Shown here in pieces: positions 35,348 through 44,726 of a stretch of DNA of 64,000 bases; position 1 is the first letter of the stretch; every line of letters starts with the position of its first letter. A program made the position numbers and the translations under genes. The stretch comes from Saccharopolyspora gregorii (GTDB taxonomy: Bacteria; Actinomycetota; Actinomycetes; Mycobacteriales; Pseudonocardiaceae): contig NZ_CP059556.1 in NCBI RefSeq assembly GCF_024734405.1, forward strand, positions 5,456,001 to 5,520,000, written 5' to 3'. The notes under the pieces were generated by a model. That model saw only the letters and a list, made by a program, of their open reading frames with translations. It ran no database searches and was not told the origin of the DNA.

Positions 35348-36676
35348 GTGACCGACATTCCCCGCCGGGCGGCGCACCGCACCGCCAAACTGGCCAGCCT
35401 TCCGCTGGGCGTCGCGGGGCGGATGGCCGCCGGGTGGGGCAAGCGCCTCAGCGGCCAGTCCGCCGACGAGATCAACGCGGAACTCTCGGCGCGCACGGCC
35501 GAGCAGCTGTTCGCGGTGCTGGGACAGCTCAAGGGCGGCGCGATGAAGTTCGGCCAAGCGCTGAGCGTGTTCGAGGCCGCGGTGCCCGACGAGATGGCCG
35601 AGCCCTACCGCGAGGCGCTGACGAAGCTCCAGTCCGCCGCTCCCCCGATGTCCGGGACCAGCGTGCGGCGGGTGCTGGAGCAACAACTGGGGCGGACCTG
35701 GCGGGACCGCTTCGCTGAATTCGACGACGTCCCGGCCGCCGCAGCCAGCATCGGGCAGGTCCACCGCGCGGTGTGGCACGACGGCCGGGACGTCGCCGTC
35801 AAGATCCAGTACCCGGGCGCGGGCGAGGCGCTGCGCTCGGACCTGCGCCAGCTGAGCCGGTTCTCCCGGCTGTTCCAGTCGCTGGCTCCCGGCGCGGAGA
35901 TCAAGCCGCTGCTGGCGGAGCTGCAGGACCGGATGGTCGAGGAGCTGGACTACCGCACCGAGGCCGACAACCAGCGCGCCTTCGCCGCGGCCTTCGACGG
36001 GGACGAGAAGGTGCTGATCCCGAAGGTGGTGGCCAGCGCTCCGCAGGTGATGGTCTCCGAGTGGATCACCGGCACCCCGTTCTCCGAGGTCATCGCCGAC
36101 GGCGAGCGGGAGCAGCGGGACCGGTCCGGGCGGTTGCTGGCCGAGTTCCACTTCTCCTCCCCCGAGCGGTCCGGGCTGCTGCACGCCGATCCGCACCCGG
36201 GGAACTTCCTGCTCGCACCGGACGGCCGGCTCATCGTGCTGGACTTCGGCGCGGTGGCGCGGCTGCCCGAGGGGCTGCCCGCGGAGATGGGCCGGATGCT
36301 GCGGCTCGCGGTGGAGGGACGTGCCGAGGAGCTGCTGGAGCTGCTGCGCGCCGACCGCTTCGTGCAGACCGGCAGCGAGCTGCGCGCCGAGGACGTGCTC
36401 GCCTACCTGGGACCGTTCGTGGACCCGGTGCGGGAGGAGCGGTTCCACTTCACCCGGTCTTGGATGCAGCAGCAGGCCGAGCGGGTCGGCGACCTGCGCA
36501 GCCCGGACTTCCGCACCGGGCGGGCGTTGAACCTGCCCCCGGACTACCTGCTGATCCACCGGGTGACGCTCGGCGCCACGGGCATCCTGTGCCAGCTGGA
36601 CGCCGAGTTCGCGGCCCGCGCGATCATCGACCGCTGGCAACCCGGCTTCGCCGACCCCGAACCCGCCGCCGACTGA
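35348..36676 (+). CDS. ABC1/AarF/UbiB-family atypical kinase
   Basis: The 442-residue protein shows the ABC1 family motifs: KxGQ in LKGGAMKFGQALSVFE, the Ala-rich loop AAAASIGQVHRAVW replacing the Gly-rich loop, the lysine in VAVKIQYPG, and catalytic LLHADPHPGNFLL and VLDFGAVARL. Members bind ATP and act on quinone or lipid metabolism. The homologue next to whiB7 in mycobacteria is Rv3197, which is linked to WhiB7-dependent drug resistance. GTG 35348 with AAAGGAG upstream is preferred to the in-frame GTG at 35261. Confidence 0.93.
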   Translation: MTDIPRRAAHRTAKLASLPLGVAGRMAAGWGKRLSGQSADEINAELSARTAEQLFAVLGQLKGGAMKFGQALSVFEAAVPDEMAEPYREALTKLQSAAPPMSGTSVRRVLEQQLGRTWRDRFAEFDDVPAAAASIGQVHRAVWHDGRDVAVKIQYPGAGEALRSDLRQLSRFSRLFQSLAPGAEIKPLLAELQDRMVEELDYRTEADNQRAFAAAFDGDEKVLIPKVVASAPQVMVSEWITGTPFSEVIADGEREQRDRSGRLLAEFHFSSPERSGLLHADPHPGNFLLAPDGRLIVLDFGAVARLPEGLPAEMGRMLRLAVEGRAEELLELLRADRFVQTGSELRAEDVLAYLGPFVDPVREERFHFTRSWMQQQAERVGDLRSPDFRTGRALNLPPDYLLIHRVTLGATGILCQLDAEFAARAIIDRWQPGFADPEPAAD

Positions 36677-36764
36677 GGCCCGTCGAGGCTCCGAGGTCGG
36701 AGCGGTGCGCCGTCACCACCGGAGCCGCCACCGGGTCTCCTCGCGCCACGAACCCGTCCGCGGG

Positions 36765-37622
36765 TCAGCGCAACGTGCCGACGTGGATGGTCTGGGCGAG
36801 CAGGTAGTGCACGTCGTCCCGGTTCCCCGCGTAGTGCGGGCCGTCCGGGTCCAGCAGAGCGTCGACCGCGTCGAGGTCGGCCTGCGCGACCCGCCCCTCC
36901 GCTCCCCGGCGCAGCCACTCCAGCCTGCGCAGCACCGCGGTCATCGCGGCCCCGGACACCGGGGCGGGGCGGTCCACGAGCTGGGTCCAGGTGAGCACGT
37001 CGTCCAGGCCCGCATCGGCCATGGCCTGCGCCCACCCCACCTTCAGCCGCGTCGAACCGGGCATCTGCTCGCGCATCTCGCGGAACCACTCGGCGCGGGC
37101 GGCCGCCAGCCGCGCCTCCAGGCCGGGCTCTCCGACGCCGACGTCCCAGGGCAGCACCCGCGGCTCCAGGCCGGATTCGACGAGGGCGAGCCGCCCGCCG
37201 GGGCGCACCAGCTTGACCAGCCGCCGCAGACCGGCGAGCTGGTCCGGCAGGTGGTGCACGACGAACGAGGCGAACACCAGGTCGGCTTGGCCGACCGCGG
37301 ACAGGTCGCCGCGGGCGACGTCGGCCTGCACGGACAGCACCCGCACGTCGGGGCCCGCGGTGGCGGCGGTGTTGCGCGCCGCCTCCGCCAGCAGCTCCGG
37401 CGCGGAGTCCACCAGGATCACCGTGCCCCCGGTGTCCCACATGGCGTCCGCGAACGCGGTCGCGGCGCCCCCCGCCCCAGAACCGACGTCGATCACCGTG
37501 CGGTCCTGCGGCCGGAGCAGGTCGCGCACCAGATCGGCGGTCTCCGGCCCGGCCAGCTCGTCGCCCTCGCGCAGCCGCGCGATCTTGGCGTCCCAGTCGA
37601 TTCCGTCGTGCGAGTGAGCCAC
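36765..37622 (-). CDS. Class I SAM-dependent methyltransferase
   Basis: The 285-residue protein has motif I VIDVGSGAGGAATAF, motif II VILVDSAPELL, VQADVARG, and the post-motif FASFVVHHLPDQLAGLRRL with LVKLVRPGGRLALVES, a standard Rossmann methyltransferase. The C-terminal third is helical and may bind the substrate, which is unknown. GTG start at 37622. Convergent with the ABC1 kinase; it follows the whiB7 pair on the same strand after 11 bases and may be in that operon, making it a possible antibiotic-stress gene. That is inference. Confidence 0.9.
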   Translation of the reverse strand: MAHSHDGIDWDAKIARLREGDELAGPETADLVRDLLRPQDRTVIDVGSGAGGAATAFADAMWDTGGTVILVDSAPELLAEAARNTAATAGPDVRVLSVQADVARGDLSAVGQADLVFASFVVHHLPDQLAGLRRLVKLVRPGGRLALVESGLEPRVLPWDVGVGEPGLEARLAAARAEWFREMREQMPGSTRLKVGWAQAMADAGLDDVLTWTQLVDRPAPVSGAAMTAVLRRLEWLRRGAEGRVAQADLDAVDALLDPDGPHYAGNRDDVHYLLAQTIHVGTLR

Positions 37623-37633
37623 GAACGTGCACT

Positions 37634-37873
37634 CTACGGCTCGGTGATCGCCCCCTCCGCGTGGTCCGCGCGCTGCTGCGCGTAGTGCGCCAACCGGCGC
37701 CACCAGCGCCCGGCCGTGGCCTGGCGGGCCAGCCGGTGCCGGTGCGCCTCGACCAGCAGGTCGTGATGTCGCATCCGCGCCATGTCTTCGGGCATGAGCA
37801 TTCGGGTGGTGTCCTTCGCGTTCGGTTCGACCAGGTCGTTCACGTGGTTGCGGGTGCGGGCGGGGAAGGTCAT
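37634..37873 (-). CDS. Small basic protein of unknown function, translationally coupled to whiB7
   Basis: The 79-residue protein (MTFPARTRNHVNDLVEPN...) is His/Arg/Ala-rich with a helical centre (PEDMARMRHHDLLVEAHRHR) and no metal or catalytic motif I recognise. GAGGAGA precedes the ATG, and the ATG overlaps the whiB7 stop (ATGA). It should therefore be made together with WhiB7 during antibiotic stress. Family unknown. Confidence 0.75.
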   Translation of the reverse strand: MTFPARTRNHVNDLVEPNAKDTTRMLMPEDMARMRHHDLLVEAHRHRLARQATAGRWWRRLAHYAQQRADHAEGAITEP

Positions 37874-38247
37874 GCCGCGTTCTCCTCGGATCGGGGGCCG
37901 CGTGCGGCCGGTTCGGCGGGGGCCGGGTTCTTGCGGGGGCGGCCGCGGGAGCGCTTGCGGGCGACGACCGCGCCGCGTTCGAAGATCTCGCCTCCCCAGA
38001 CTCCCCACGGTTCGCCGCGGGACAGCGCGCCTTCCAGGCAGCGCTGCTTCAGCGGGCAGTGCCCGCACAGGGTCTTGGCCCGTTCCAGGTCACCGGGGCT
38101 CTCGGCGAACCACAGATCCGGGTCCTGCCGGCAGGGCACCCCCTCGCCCTGGTCGGTGACCTCGTCCAGCAGCGCGCCGACCGCGCCGCCACCTCCGGCG
38201 TCGTCAGCTCTTCGCTCGGGTGCTACCCGGACGCTGGTGGTCAACAT
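37870..38247 (-). CDS. whiB7: WhiB7-type redox/antibiotic-stress transcription factor
   Basis: The 125-residue protein has the four WhiB cysteines (Cys39, 61, 64, 70; GVPCRQDPDLWF, TLCGHCPLKQRC) for a 4Fe-4S cluster, the WGVWGGE turn that binds SigA, and an AT-hook RGRPRK (101-106) after VVARKRS. The GVWGGEIFE...RGRPRK end is the WhiB7 signature and matches mycobacterial WhiB7 closely. WhiB7 activates intrinsic resistance genes and its own promoter through AT-rich DNA above the -35. AGGAGGAG precedes the ATG. The 410-nt leader holds a uORF and a terminator. Next to uvrD2, as in mycobacteria. Confidence 0.95.
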   Translation of the reverse strand: MLTTSVRVAPERRADDAGGGGAVGALLDEVTDQGEGVPCRQDPDLWFAESPGDLERAKTLCGHCPLKQRCLEGALSRGEPWGVWGGEIFERGAVVARKRSRGRPRKNPAPAEPAARGPRSEENAA

Positions 38248-38349
38248 CTCTCCTCCTGACCGTTCAGGGCAGTGCACGTGCCCGGACCGACGGTGGGGAA
38301 CTCCCCAGGAACACATTCGAATGGCGCTGCTTCGCGAAGTGCGGACGCG

Positions 38350-38385
38350 AAAAAGGCCGCGAACCCGGTTGCGGGGTTCGCGGCC
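38350..38385 (-). terminator. Intrinsic terminator inside the whiB7 leader (attenuator)
   Basis: GGCCGCGAACCC (38355-38366) and GGGTTCGCGGCC (38374-38385) form a perfect 12-bp stem with a 7-base loop, followed on the minus strand by TTTTT (38354-38350). It lies about 100 bases before the whiB7 ATG and about 40 after the uORF stop, so it should stop whiB7 transcription unless antitermination occurs. Confidence 0.85.
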
Positions 38386-38423
38386 TCTGAAGAAGAGCCT
38401 GGAGCGCGTCCTAGATCAGCGGA

Positions 38424-38606
38424 TCAAGGATCGAGCTCCGCGCGAACCGGCGCGGTGCGGCCATCGACCGGACGGCCGCCGTCCGTCGGACGCGGCGTGG
38501 CGATGGCGCGGTCGAAACCGGGCAGGGTCGTGGAACGACCGCGGAACAGCGCGATACCCCCGGACATGAGGAGGCCAGGGGTACCGAGCGTCTGAATGCC
38601 GGTCAT
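38424..38606 (-). CDS. Leader peptide uORF upstream of whiB7
   Basis: A 60-codon frame starts at ATG 38606 (MTGIQTLGTPGLLMSGGIAL) with GGGAGG 11 bases upstream and ends at TGA 38426-38424, about 40 bases before the attenuator hairpin. In mycobacteria and Streptomyces, whiB7/wblC leaders contain a uORF whose translation state controls a downstream terminator. The peptide has no family of its own. A nearby in-frame ATG at 38615 is less well placed. Confidence 0.65.
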   Translation of the reverse strand: MTGIQTLGTPGLLMSGGIALFRGRSTTLPGFDRAIATPRPTDGGRPVDGRTAPVRAELDP

Positions 38607-38666
38607 CGCTGCCACCTCCCCTCCGGATCGCGCCGGGTTCCGAACACCTCGGCTTGTGCTGTGCAG

Positions 38667-38702
38667 ACTATGAGGCGCGGGAAGCGCGCCGCAACCGATT
38701 TT
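38667..38702 (-). promoter_or_regulatory. Candidate WhiB7-responsive promoter
   Basis: On the minus strand AAAAT (38702-38698), then TTGCGG (38694-38689) as -35, a 16-base spacer and CATAGT (38672-38667) as -10. An AT-rich block three bases above the -35 is the known recognition feature of WhiB7-SigA promoters. A start near 38660 gives a leader of about 410 nt to the whiB7 ATG. Confidence 0.55.
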
Positions 38703-38742
38703 CCGAGATTCCGCCGATGGAGGAGAAACTCCTGCTCAGCGG

Positions 38743-40830
38743 CTAGTTTCGGCCGTGCTCGCGCTGGACGAGCGAGAGCACGTCGTCGCCGAACTTGCGG
38801 ACCTTGCTCGCGCCGATCCCGGAGATCGCCACCAGCGCCGCCTCGTCGGACGGGCGCTGCTCGGCGATGGCGGTGAGCGTGGCGTCGGTGAACACGACGT
38901 AGGCGGGGACCTTCAGCTGCCGCGCCCGGTCGCTGCGCCAGGCGCGCAACCTGTCCAGCAGGCCCTCGTCCACGTCCGACGGGCAGGTCGAGCAGCGGCC
39001 CAGCTTGATGTCCATCGTGCTCACCAGCACCGACTCGCAGGTGCGGCAGCGCGGCGTGGCCTGCTTGCGCGGCGGCCCCGGCTCGGGGGTCCTGGTCTTC
39101 GCCGGCATCGCCGCCGGGTGCCGGTCCGGGATGACGCCGTAGAGGAACCGGCTGCGGCGGCGGTAGCGGCGCCCGTCGGCGGCCCTGGCCAGCGCCCAGG
39201 ACAGGTGCAGGTGCTCGCGGGCGCGGGTGACGCCGACGTAGAGCAGCCTGCGCTCCTCCTCGACGCCCGCCTCGTCCTCGGCGTGCTGGATCGGCAAGGT
39301 GCCCTCGGCGAGCCCGACGAGGAACACCGCGTCCCACTCCAGGCCCTTCGCCGAGTGCAGCGAGGCCAGCGTGACGCCCTCCACCGTCGGCGGGTGCTGC
39401 GATTCGGCGCGCTGCTCCAGCTCGGCGACGTAGCGGGCCAGGTCGGCCTCCGGGGCGACGGCCGCGAGCTCCTCGGCGAGCTCCACCAGCGCGATCAGCG
39501 ACTCCCAGCGCTCCCGGGCCGACCCGCCCACCGGCGGCTCGTCGGTGAGCCCGACGTCGGCCAGCACCGCCCGCACCGAACCGGGCAGGTCCGCGCCCGG
39601 CTCGTCGCCGCGGCCCGCGGCGCCGCGCAGCGCCACCACGGCCTGGCGCACCTCGGTGCGGTTGAAGAAGCGTTCGCCGCCGCGCACCTGGTACGGGATC
39701 TCCGCGTCGGACAGCGCCTTCTCGTACACCTCGGACTGGGCGTTCACCCGGAACAGGACCGCGATCTCGGACAGCGGCACGCCCCGGCCGGCCAGCGCGG
39801 CGATCTTGCGGGCGATGGCCTCCGCCTCGGCCGGTTCGTGGTCGTACTCGGCGAAATCCGGTTCGGGACCGTCCGGGCGCTGCCCGATGAGCTTGAGCCG
39901 GGTGCCCGCCGGGCGGTCGCGGGCGGCGCCGATGACCTTGTTGGCCAGCGCCACTACCTGCGGGGTCGAGCGGTAGTCGCGCTCCAGCCGGACCACGGTC
40001 GCGTCCGGGAAGCGCTTCGGGAAGCCGACCAGCCACTTCGGGGCGGCCCCGGCGAACGAGTAGATCGTCTGGTTCGCGTCGCCGACCACGGTCAGGTCGT
40101 CCCGGTTGCCGAGCCACGCGTCGAGCACCCGCTGCTGCAGCGGGTTGACGTCCTGGTACTCGTCGACGACGAAGGAGCGGTAGCGGCCGCGGAACTCCTC
40201 GGCGACCTCCGGGTGTTCCTCCAGGATGGCGACGGTGTGCAGCAGCAGGTCGTCGAAGTCCAGCATCCGCGCGTCGTTCTTGAGCTGCTCGTAGGTGGCG
40301 AACACCTTCGCCAGCTGCTGCGGCACGACCGGCACGTCGCGGCCCGCGCGAGCGGCGGCGGTGGCGTACTGGTCGGGCGAGACCAGGCAGGACTTGGACC
40401 ACTCGATCTCACCGGCTAGGTCGCGCACCGACTCCTTCTCGGTGGACAGGCCCACCCGGTTCGCTGCCTGCACGACCAGCCGGAACTTGTTGTCCACCAG
40501 CGGCCACACCTGGGTGTCGTGCACCCGGGGCCAGAAGTAGCGCAACTGCCGGAACGCGGCGGCGTGGAAGGTCTGCGCCTGCACCCCGGCGGCGCCGAGG
40601 GCGCGCAACCGGGTGCGCATCTCCCCCGCCGCGCGGGCGGTGAACGTCACGGCCAGCACCTGCTGGGGGACGACCAGGCCGAGCTGCACCAGGTGCGCGA
40701 TGCGGTGCGTGATGGTGCGGGTCTTGCCGGTACCGGCGCCGGCGAGCACGCAGACCGGGCCGCGTGGCGCGGTGACCGCCGCCCGCTGCTCCGGATCGAG
40801 CCCTTCCAGCAGTCGCGGTTGATCGGCCAT
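38743..40830 (-). CDS. uvrD2: ATP-dependent DNA helicase UvrD2
   Basis: The 695-residue superfamily 1 helicase has Walker A AGAGTGKT (30-37), [10 protein letters not shown] (motif II), [15 protein letters not shown] (III), [10 protein letters not shown] (IV), [15 protein letters not shown] (V) and [14 protein letters not shown] (VI). After the motor come a tetracysteine zinc module (CRTCES and CSTCPS) and a C-terminal HRDC domain. This C-terminus is specific to mycobacterial-type UvrD2. ATG 40830 with GCGAGG upstream is preferred over ATG 40839. Adjacent to whiB7 and nudC as in M. tuberculosis. Confidence 0.96.
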   Translation of the reverse strand: MADQPRLLEGLDPEQRAAVTAPRGPVCVLAGAGTGKTRTITHRIAHLVQLGLVVPQQVLAVTFTARAAGEMRTRLRALGAAGVQAQTFHAAAFRQLRYFWPRVHDTQVWPLVDNKFRLVVQAANRVGLSTEKESVRDLAGEIEWSKSCLVSPDQYATAAARAGRDVPVVPQQLAKVFATYEQLKNDARMLDFDDLLLHTVAILEEHPEVAEEFRGRYRSFVVDEYQDVNPLQQRVLDAWLGNRDDLTVVGDANQTIYSFAGAAPKWLVGFPKRFPDATVVRLERDYRSTPQVVALANKVIGAARDRPAGTRLKLIGQRPDGPEPDFAEYDHEPAEAEAIARKIAALAGRGVPLSEIAVLFRVNAQSEVYEKALSDAEIPYQVRGGERFFNRTEVRQAVVALRGAAGRGDEPGADLPGSVRAVLADVGLTDEPPVGGSARERWESLIALVELAEELAAVAPEADLARYVAELEQRAESQHPPTVEGVTLASLHSAKGLEWDAVFLVGLAEGTLPIQHAEDEAGVEEERRLLYVGVTRAREHLHLSWALARAADGRRYRRRSRFLYGVIPDRHPAAMPAKTRTPEPGPPRKQATPRCRTCESVLVSTMDIKLGRCSTCPSDVDEGLLDRLRAWRSDRARQLKVPAYVVFTDATLTAIAEQRPSDEAALVAISGIGASKVRKFGDDVLSLVQREHGRN

Positions 40831-41066
40831 GCCGGGCATCCTCGCAGAACCGCCCCGCCCGGCGGCGGCAACCCCACCGCGCGTCGACGCGCGCGGCCCG
40901 CTCGGAAGCTCTCCGAAGGAGACGGCCACCTGGAGCGGAGGCCGCGGCACGTTCCAGCGCGTCACGCCGGCCGCGTCGTGGAGCAGGGCACCGGCGGGCG
41001 AGGACCGGTCCGAGCCGCGGCGCGGAATGCACGGCGCCTGGTACCGGCGGGCCGGCCGTCCCCGGC

Positions 41067-41090
41067 CCCGTGCTCGCCGCCGAGCACGGG
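41067..41090 (-). terminator. Hairpin downstream of nudC
   Basis: CCCGTGCTCG-CCGC-CGAGCACGGG is a perfect 10-bp stem and tetraloop, 30 bases past the nudC stop, in the 290-bp gap before uvrD2. That gap shows no gene. Confidence 0.7.
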
Positions 41091-41119
41091 CGGGGAACCG
41101 CCGGACCGCAGGCACGGGC

Positions 41120-42049
41120 CTAGGCCCAGAACGCCCAGCCCTTCAGCATCCGGTGCGCGATGGACACGCTCGGCGGCAGCCGCAGGCCGGGGATGATGCC
41201 GTCCTCGGTGCGCATCGCGGCCTGCACGTCGGCGCGGGACACCCAGCGGGCCTCCTCGATCTCGCCGTCCGCGGGCCGCAGCGGCTCGGTCGGGTCGGCG
41301 ATCGCGGCGAAGCCCAGCATCAGCGAGCGGGGGAACGGCCACGGCTGGCTGCCGAGGTAGCGCACCTCGGTGGCCAGCACGCCGACCTCCTCCTGGACCT
41401 CGCGCCGCACGCAGGCCTCCAGGGACTCGCCGACCTCGACGAACCCGGCCAGCACCGAGAACCGCTCCGGCGGCCACACCGGCTGCCGCGCCAGCAGCAC
41501 CTGGTCGGCGCCGTCGTGGACCAGGCAGATCACGGCCGGGTCGGTGCGCGGGTACTCCTCGCGGTCGCAACCGGAGCAGCGCCGCGCCCAACCCACCTTC
41601 ACCCGGTTCGTGGCCGCGCCGCACACCGCGCAGTAGCGGGAGTGGTCGTGCCAGTTCAGCAGCCCGACGGCCGTGGTGAGCAGGCCCGCGTCGGTGTCGT
41701 CGAGCTGGGCGCCCGCGACCCGCAGGTCCTGCCAGCCCTCCTGCGCCCCGTCGCGCTCGGTGCGCAGCGCCCAGTAGGTGGTGCCGTCCTGCGCGCCGAG
41801 CAGCACCGCGCGCGGCGTGGGCTGCTCGCCGAACACCGCGGCGTCCTCGTAGACGAGCCGCCCGTCCGGTGCGATCTGGGCGCGTCCCTTGCCGTCGACC
41901 AGCAGCACCCTGCCCGCGGTCCACTGCTCGGCGGCCGGGCCGTCCCGCAGCAGCTCGGTGCGGTCCACAGTGGAGCGGGACAGCAGCGGCGCCGAGTCCA
42001 GCCGGAAGCCCGGGCCGTCGGAGACGGCGGCCGCGCACGCCTCGGTCAC
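41120..42049 (-). CDS. nudC: NAD+ diphosphatase / RNA deNADding enzyme NudC
   Basis: The 309-residue protein has an N-terminal domain, a zinc ribbon ([15 protein letters not shown] and [13 protein letters not shown]), a Nudix box [20 protein letters not shown] followed by VGV, and the NADH pyrophosphatase signature [14 protein letters not shown]. It cleaves NAD(H) and removes NAD caps from RNA. GTG at 42049 overlaps the upstream peptidase stop (GTGA), so it is the third gene of a tightly coupled operon with two M16 peptidases. Confidence 0.96.
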   Translation of the reverse strand: MTEACAAAVSDGPGFRLDSAPLLSRSTVDRTELLRDGPAAEQWTAGRVLLVDGKGRAQIAPDGRLVYEDAAVFGEQPTPRAVLLGAQDGTTYWALRTERDGAQEGWQDLRVAGAQLDDTDAGLLTTAVGLLNWHDHSRYCAVCGAATNRVKVGWARRCSGCDREEYPRTDPAVICLVHDGADQVLLARQPVWPPERFSVLAGFVEVGESLEACVRREVQEEVGVLATEVRYLGSQPWPFPRSLMLGFAAIADPTEPLRPADGEIEEARWVSRADVQAAMRTEDGIIPGLRLPPSVSIAHRMLKGWAFWA

Positions 42050-43413
42050 GGCAGCACCACCCCGCCCAGCGCCCGCAGCTGGTCGCCGATCTTCGCCGCG
42101 TCCCCGACCACCACGCCGGTGAACGAGGTCGGCGCGTACAGCTGCGCCGCCTCCGCGACCTGCTCCGCGGTGACCTCGCGCAGCCGGTCCGGGTGCGCGC
42201 TCAGCCAGCGGTGGTCCAGCCCGCAGGCGGCCAGCGTCGACAGCATCGACGCCAGGCCCGACTGGGAGGACGTCGAGGTCAGCAGGCCGCCGATGGCGTA
42301 CTGCCGGGCCGATTCGACCTCGGCCGCCGTCGGCGGGACCAGCGCGAGGCGGCCGAACTCGTAGCGCATCTCCAGCAGCGCGGCCGCGGTGACCTCGCTG
42401 GCGGTGTCGGCGTCCACCAGGATCGTGCCGTTGCCACGGGTGAACTCGAACGACGAGTGCGCACCGTAGGTGTAGCCCTTGTCCTCGCGGATGTTCTCCA
42501 CCAGCCGCGAGGAGAAGTAGCCGCCGAAGCTGAGGTTCGCGATCTGCAGCGCCGGGTAGCGCTCGTCGGTGCGGTGCAGGCCCTGCGCGGACATCCGCAG
42601 CTGCGACTGCACCGCGCCGTCCCGGTGCACCAGCCGCACGTCGCCGCCCTGCAGCCGCGGCAGCGCGGGGAGCTCGGCGGCGGTGCCCGCCGCGTCCCAC
42701 GGCGCGAGGATCCGCGTCACCTCGTCCACCACGGTGTCCGGATCGATGTCGCCGACCAGCACCAGGGTGGCGCCGCGGGGCAGCACCGCGCGGGCGTGCA
42801 GCTCGCGCACGTCCTCCGGGCCGACCTGGCCGACGTCGGCGGCCTGCGGCACCTCGCGGACGAACGGGTGGTCGCCGTAGCGGTGCCGCTGCAGCTCCTC
42901 GCGGGCGATGACGCGCGGCTGCGAGCGGGCCACCGCGAGCCGCTCCACCAGCCGGTCCCGCTCCCCCGCGACCTCGTCGGCCGCGTAGGCGGCGCCGGTG
43001 AGCGCGTCGCCCAGCACCTCCAGCAGCGTGCCCAGCCCGCTGGACAGGGCGCTGCCGACGAAGCTGAGCCGCTCCGGGTCGACCACGGCGTGCAGTTCGC
43101 CGCCGACGGCCGCCAGGTCGGTGTCCACCTGGACCCGGTCCCGGGCGGCGGTACCGGTCAGCACCGTCTCGGCCAGCACCTCGGCGCGCGCCGGGTGCAT
43201 CGGGTCCTCGCCCGCGAACGGGATGCGCAGCCTGGCCTCGACCATCGGCACCACGCCGTGCCGGGCGGCGATCAGCCGCAGCCCGTTCGGCAGCTCGGTG
43301 TCGACCACGTCGGGGGTGCGCAGCGCGCGCGGCTCGCCCAGCGGCGGCAGCGGACGCGGGCCCGCCTCGGTGCGGCCGATCTCCTCGGCGCTGCGGTGGG
43401 TGGCCTGGGTCAT
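42046..43413 (-). CDS. M16-family peptidase, non-catalytic partner
   Basis: The 455-residue protein has the M16 fold (LPNGLRLIAARHGVVPMVEA) but no HxxEH; the matching region reads PMHPARAEVLAET. It keeps the R/Y pair of partner subunits in FGGYFSSRLVENIREDKGYT. Such inactive subunits pair with an active HxxEH subunit to make a clamp-like peptidase. The active subunit is encoded immediately upstream with a four-base overlap (ATGA). Confidence 0.92.
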   Translation of the reverse strand: MTQATHRSAEEIGRTEAGPRPLPPLGEPRALRTPDVVDTELPNGLRLIAARHGVVPMVEARLRIPFAGEDPMHPARAEVLAETVLTGTAARDRVQVDTDLAAVGGELHAVVDPERLSFVGSALSSGLGTLLEVLGDALTGAAYAADEVAGERDRLVERLAVARSQPRVIAREELQRHRYGDHPFVREVPQAADVGQVGPEDVRELHARAVLPRGATLVLVGDIDPDTVVDEVTRILAPWDAAGTAAELPALPRLQGGDVRLVHRDGAVQSQLRMSAQGLHRTDERYPALQIANLSFGGYFSSRLVENIREDKGYTYGAHSSFEFTRGNGTILVDADTASEVTAAALLEMRYEFGRLALVPPTAAEVESARQYAIGGLLTSTSSQSGLASMLSTLAACGLDHRWLSAHPDRLREVTAEQVAEAAQLYAPTSFTGVVVGDAAKIGDQLRALGGVVLP

Positions 43414-44726
43414 GCCGCACCTCCTGCGGAGTTCGAGTCGGGCTGCACGCGCAGGGTGGCGCGCGCGTCCGGGGTGAGGGCCTTCGCGGCGGCGGCGACC
43501 TCGTCGGCACCGACCTCGGCGATGCGCCGCGGCAGCTCCGAGATCAGCTCGGCGCGGCCGTGGATCAGCTCGGCGCTGCCCAGGTCGAGGGTGCGGGAGA
43601 TGACCCGGTCGTGTTCGCGGTGCAGCGAAGCGGCCCAGCGGGACGTCACCCGGGACAGCTCCTCCGCCGTCGGACCGCTCGCGGCGATCGACTCCAGCTC
43701 GGCGTCCACCGCGGCCACGACCCGCTCCGCGTCCACCTCGGGCGTGTGGATCGCGGTGAGGGTGAAGGTGTCCGGGTCGCGGGCGTCCAGCGGCGCGCCC
43801 ATCAGGCCGCAGCCCGCGTGCACGTCCACCACCAGCGGCTCCCGGTACACCATGCGCTGCTGCAAGCGGGACGCGTCGCCGTCGGTGAGCACCGCGGCCA
43901 GCACGATGTTCGCCAGGTACTGGTCCAGCTCCCCGACCGGGTCCGGCAGCCGGTGGCCCAGCGCGATCGCGGGCAGCGGCGCGTGCGGATCGGTGTGCAC
44001 GCCGGTGAGCTGCTCGGTCGGGAACGGTTCGGCGAACGACGGGCGGGACCGCACCTCGCGGGCCGGGACGTCGCCGAAGTGCCGGTGCACCAGCTCCGTC
44101 GCGTGGTCCACGTCGAAGTCACCGGCGATGGTGAGCACCGCGTTCGCCGGCGCGTAGAAGGTGTCGAAGAACGCGGCGCAGTCGTCGACCGTCGCCTGCT
44201 CGAGGTCGGTGAAGTCGCCGTAGCCGTTGTGCGCGTTGGCGAAGGTGGAGTACAGCACCGGCGGCAGCAGGATCCACGGGAACCCGCCGTAGGGGCGGTT
44301 GAGGACGTTGAGCCGGATCTCCTCCTTCACCACGTCGACCTGGTTGCGCAGGTTCTCCTCGGTGAGCTTCGGCGCCCGCATCCGGTCGGCTTCCAGGAAC
44401 AGCGCCCGCTCCAGGGCCGCCGACGGCAGCACCTGGAAGTAGTCGGTGTAGTCCTGGTGCGTCGAACCGTTGAACGTGCCGCCGGAGCCTTGCACGTGGC
44501 GGAAGTGCGCCAGTTTCTCCAGGCTCTCGCTGCCCTGGAACATGAGGTGCTCGAACAGGTGCGCGAAGCCGGTGCGGCCTTCCGGTTCGGAGCGGAAGCC
44601 CACGTCATAGTGCACGCTGACGCCCACGACGGGGGCTTGACCGGAGGCGCCCTGCGCCGAGTCCGGCGCGAGCACCACGCGTAGCCCGTTCGGCAGGGTG
44701 ACGCGATGCAGTGGGGGTTCGACCAT
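43410..44726 (-). CDS. M16-family zinc peptidase, catalytic subunit
   Basis: The 438-residue protein has the inverted zinc motif HLFEH (56-60, GFAHLFEHLMFQG) and the distal glutamate in VDVVKEEIRLNV, so it should be active. No signal peptide, so cytoplasmic peptide degradation is likely. It is the first gene of the M16-M16-nudC operon. A 214-bp gap without a gene separates it from the EspG-like gene. Confidence 0.94.
   Translation of the reverse strand: MVEPPLHRVTLPNGLRVVLAPDSAQGASGQAPVVGVSVHYDVGFRSEPEGRTGFAHLFEHLMFQGSESLEKLAHFRHVQGSGGTFNGSTHQDYTDYFQVLPSAALERALFLEADRMRAPKLTEENLRNQVDVVKEEIRLNVLNRPYGGFPWILLPPVLYSTFANAHNGYGDFTDLEQATVDDCAAFFDTFYAPANAVLTIAGDFDVDHATELVHRHFGDVPAREVRSRPSFAEPFPTEQLTGVHTDPHAPLPAIALGHRLPDPVGELDQYLANIVLAAVLTDGDASRLQQRMVYREPLVVDVHAGCGLMGAPLDARDPDTFTLTAIHTPEVDAERVVAAVDAELESIAASGPTAEELSRVTSRWAASLHREHDRVISRTLDLGSAELIHGRAELISELPRRIAEVGADEVAAAAKALTPDARATLRVQPDSNSAGGAA

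Noticed and set aside
38603-40402. 599-codon frame antisense-phase to uvrD2
   Set aside because: It is an alternative frame of uvrD2 with Arg/Gly/Ala-rich composition and no family motif.
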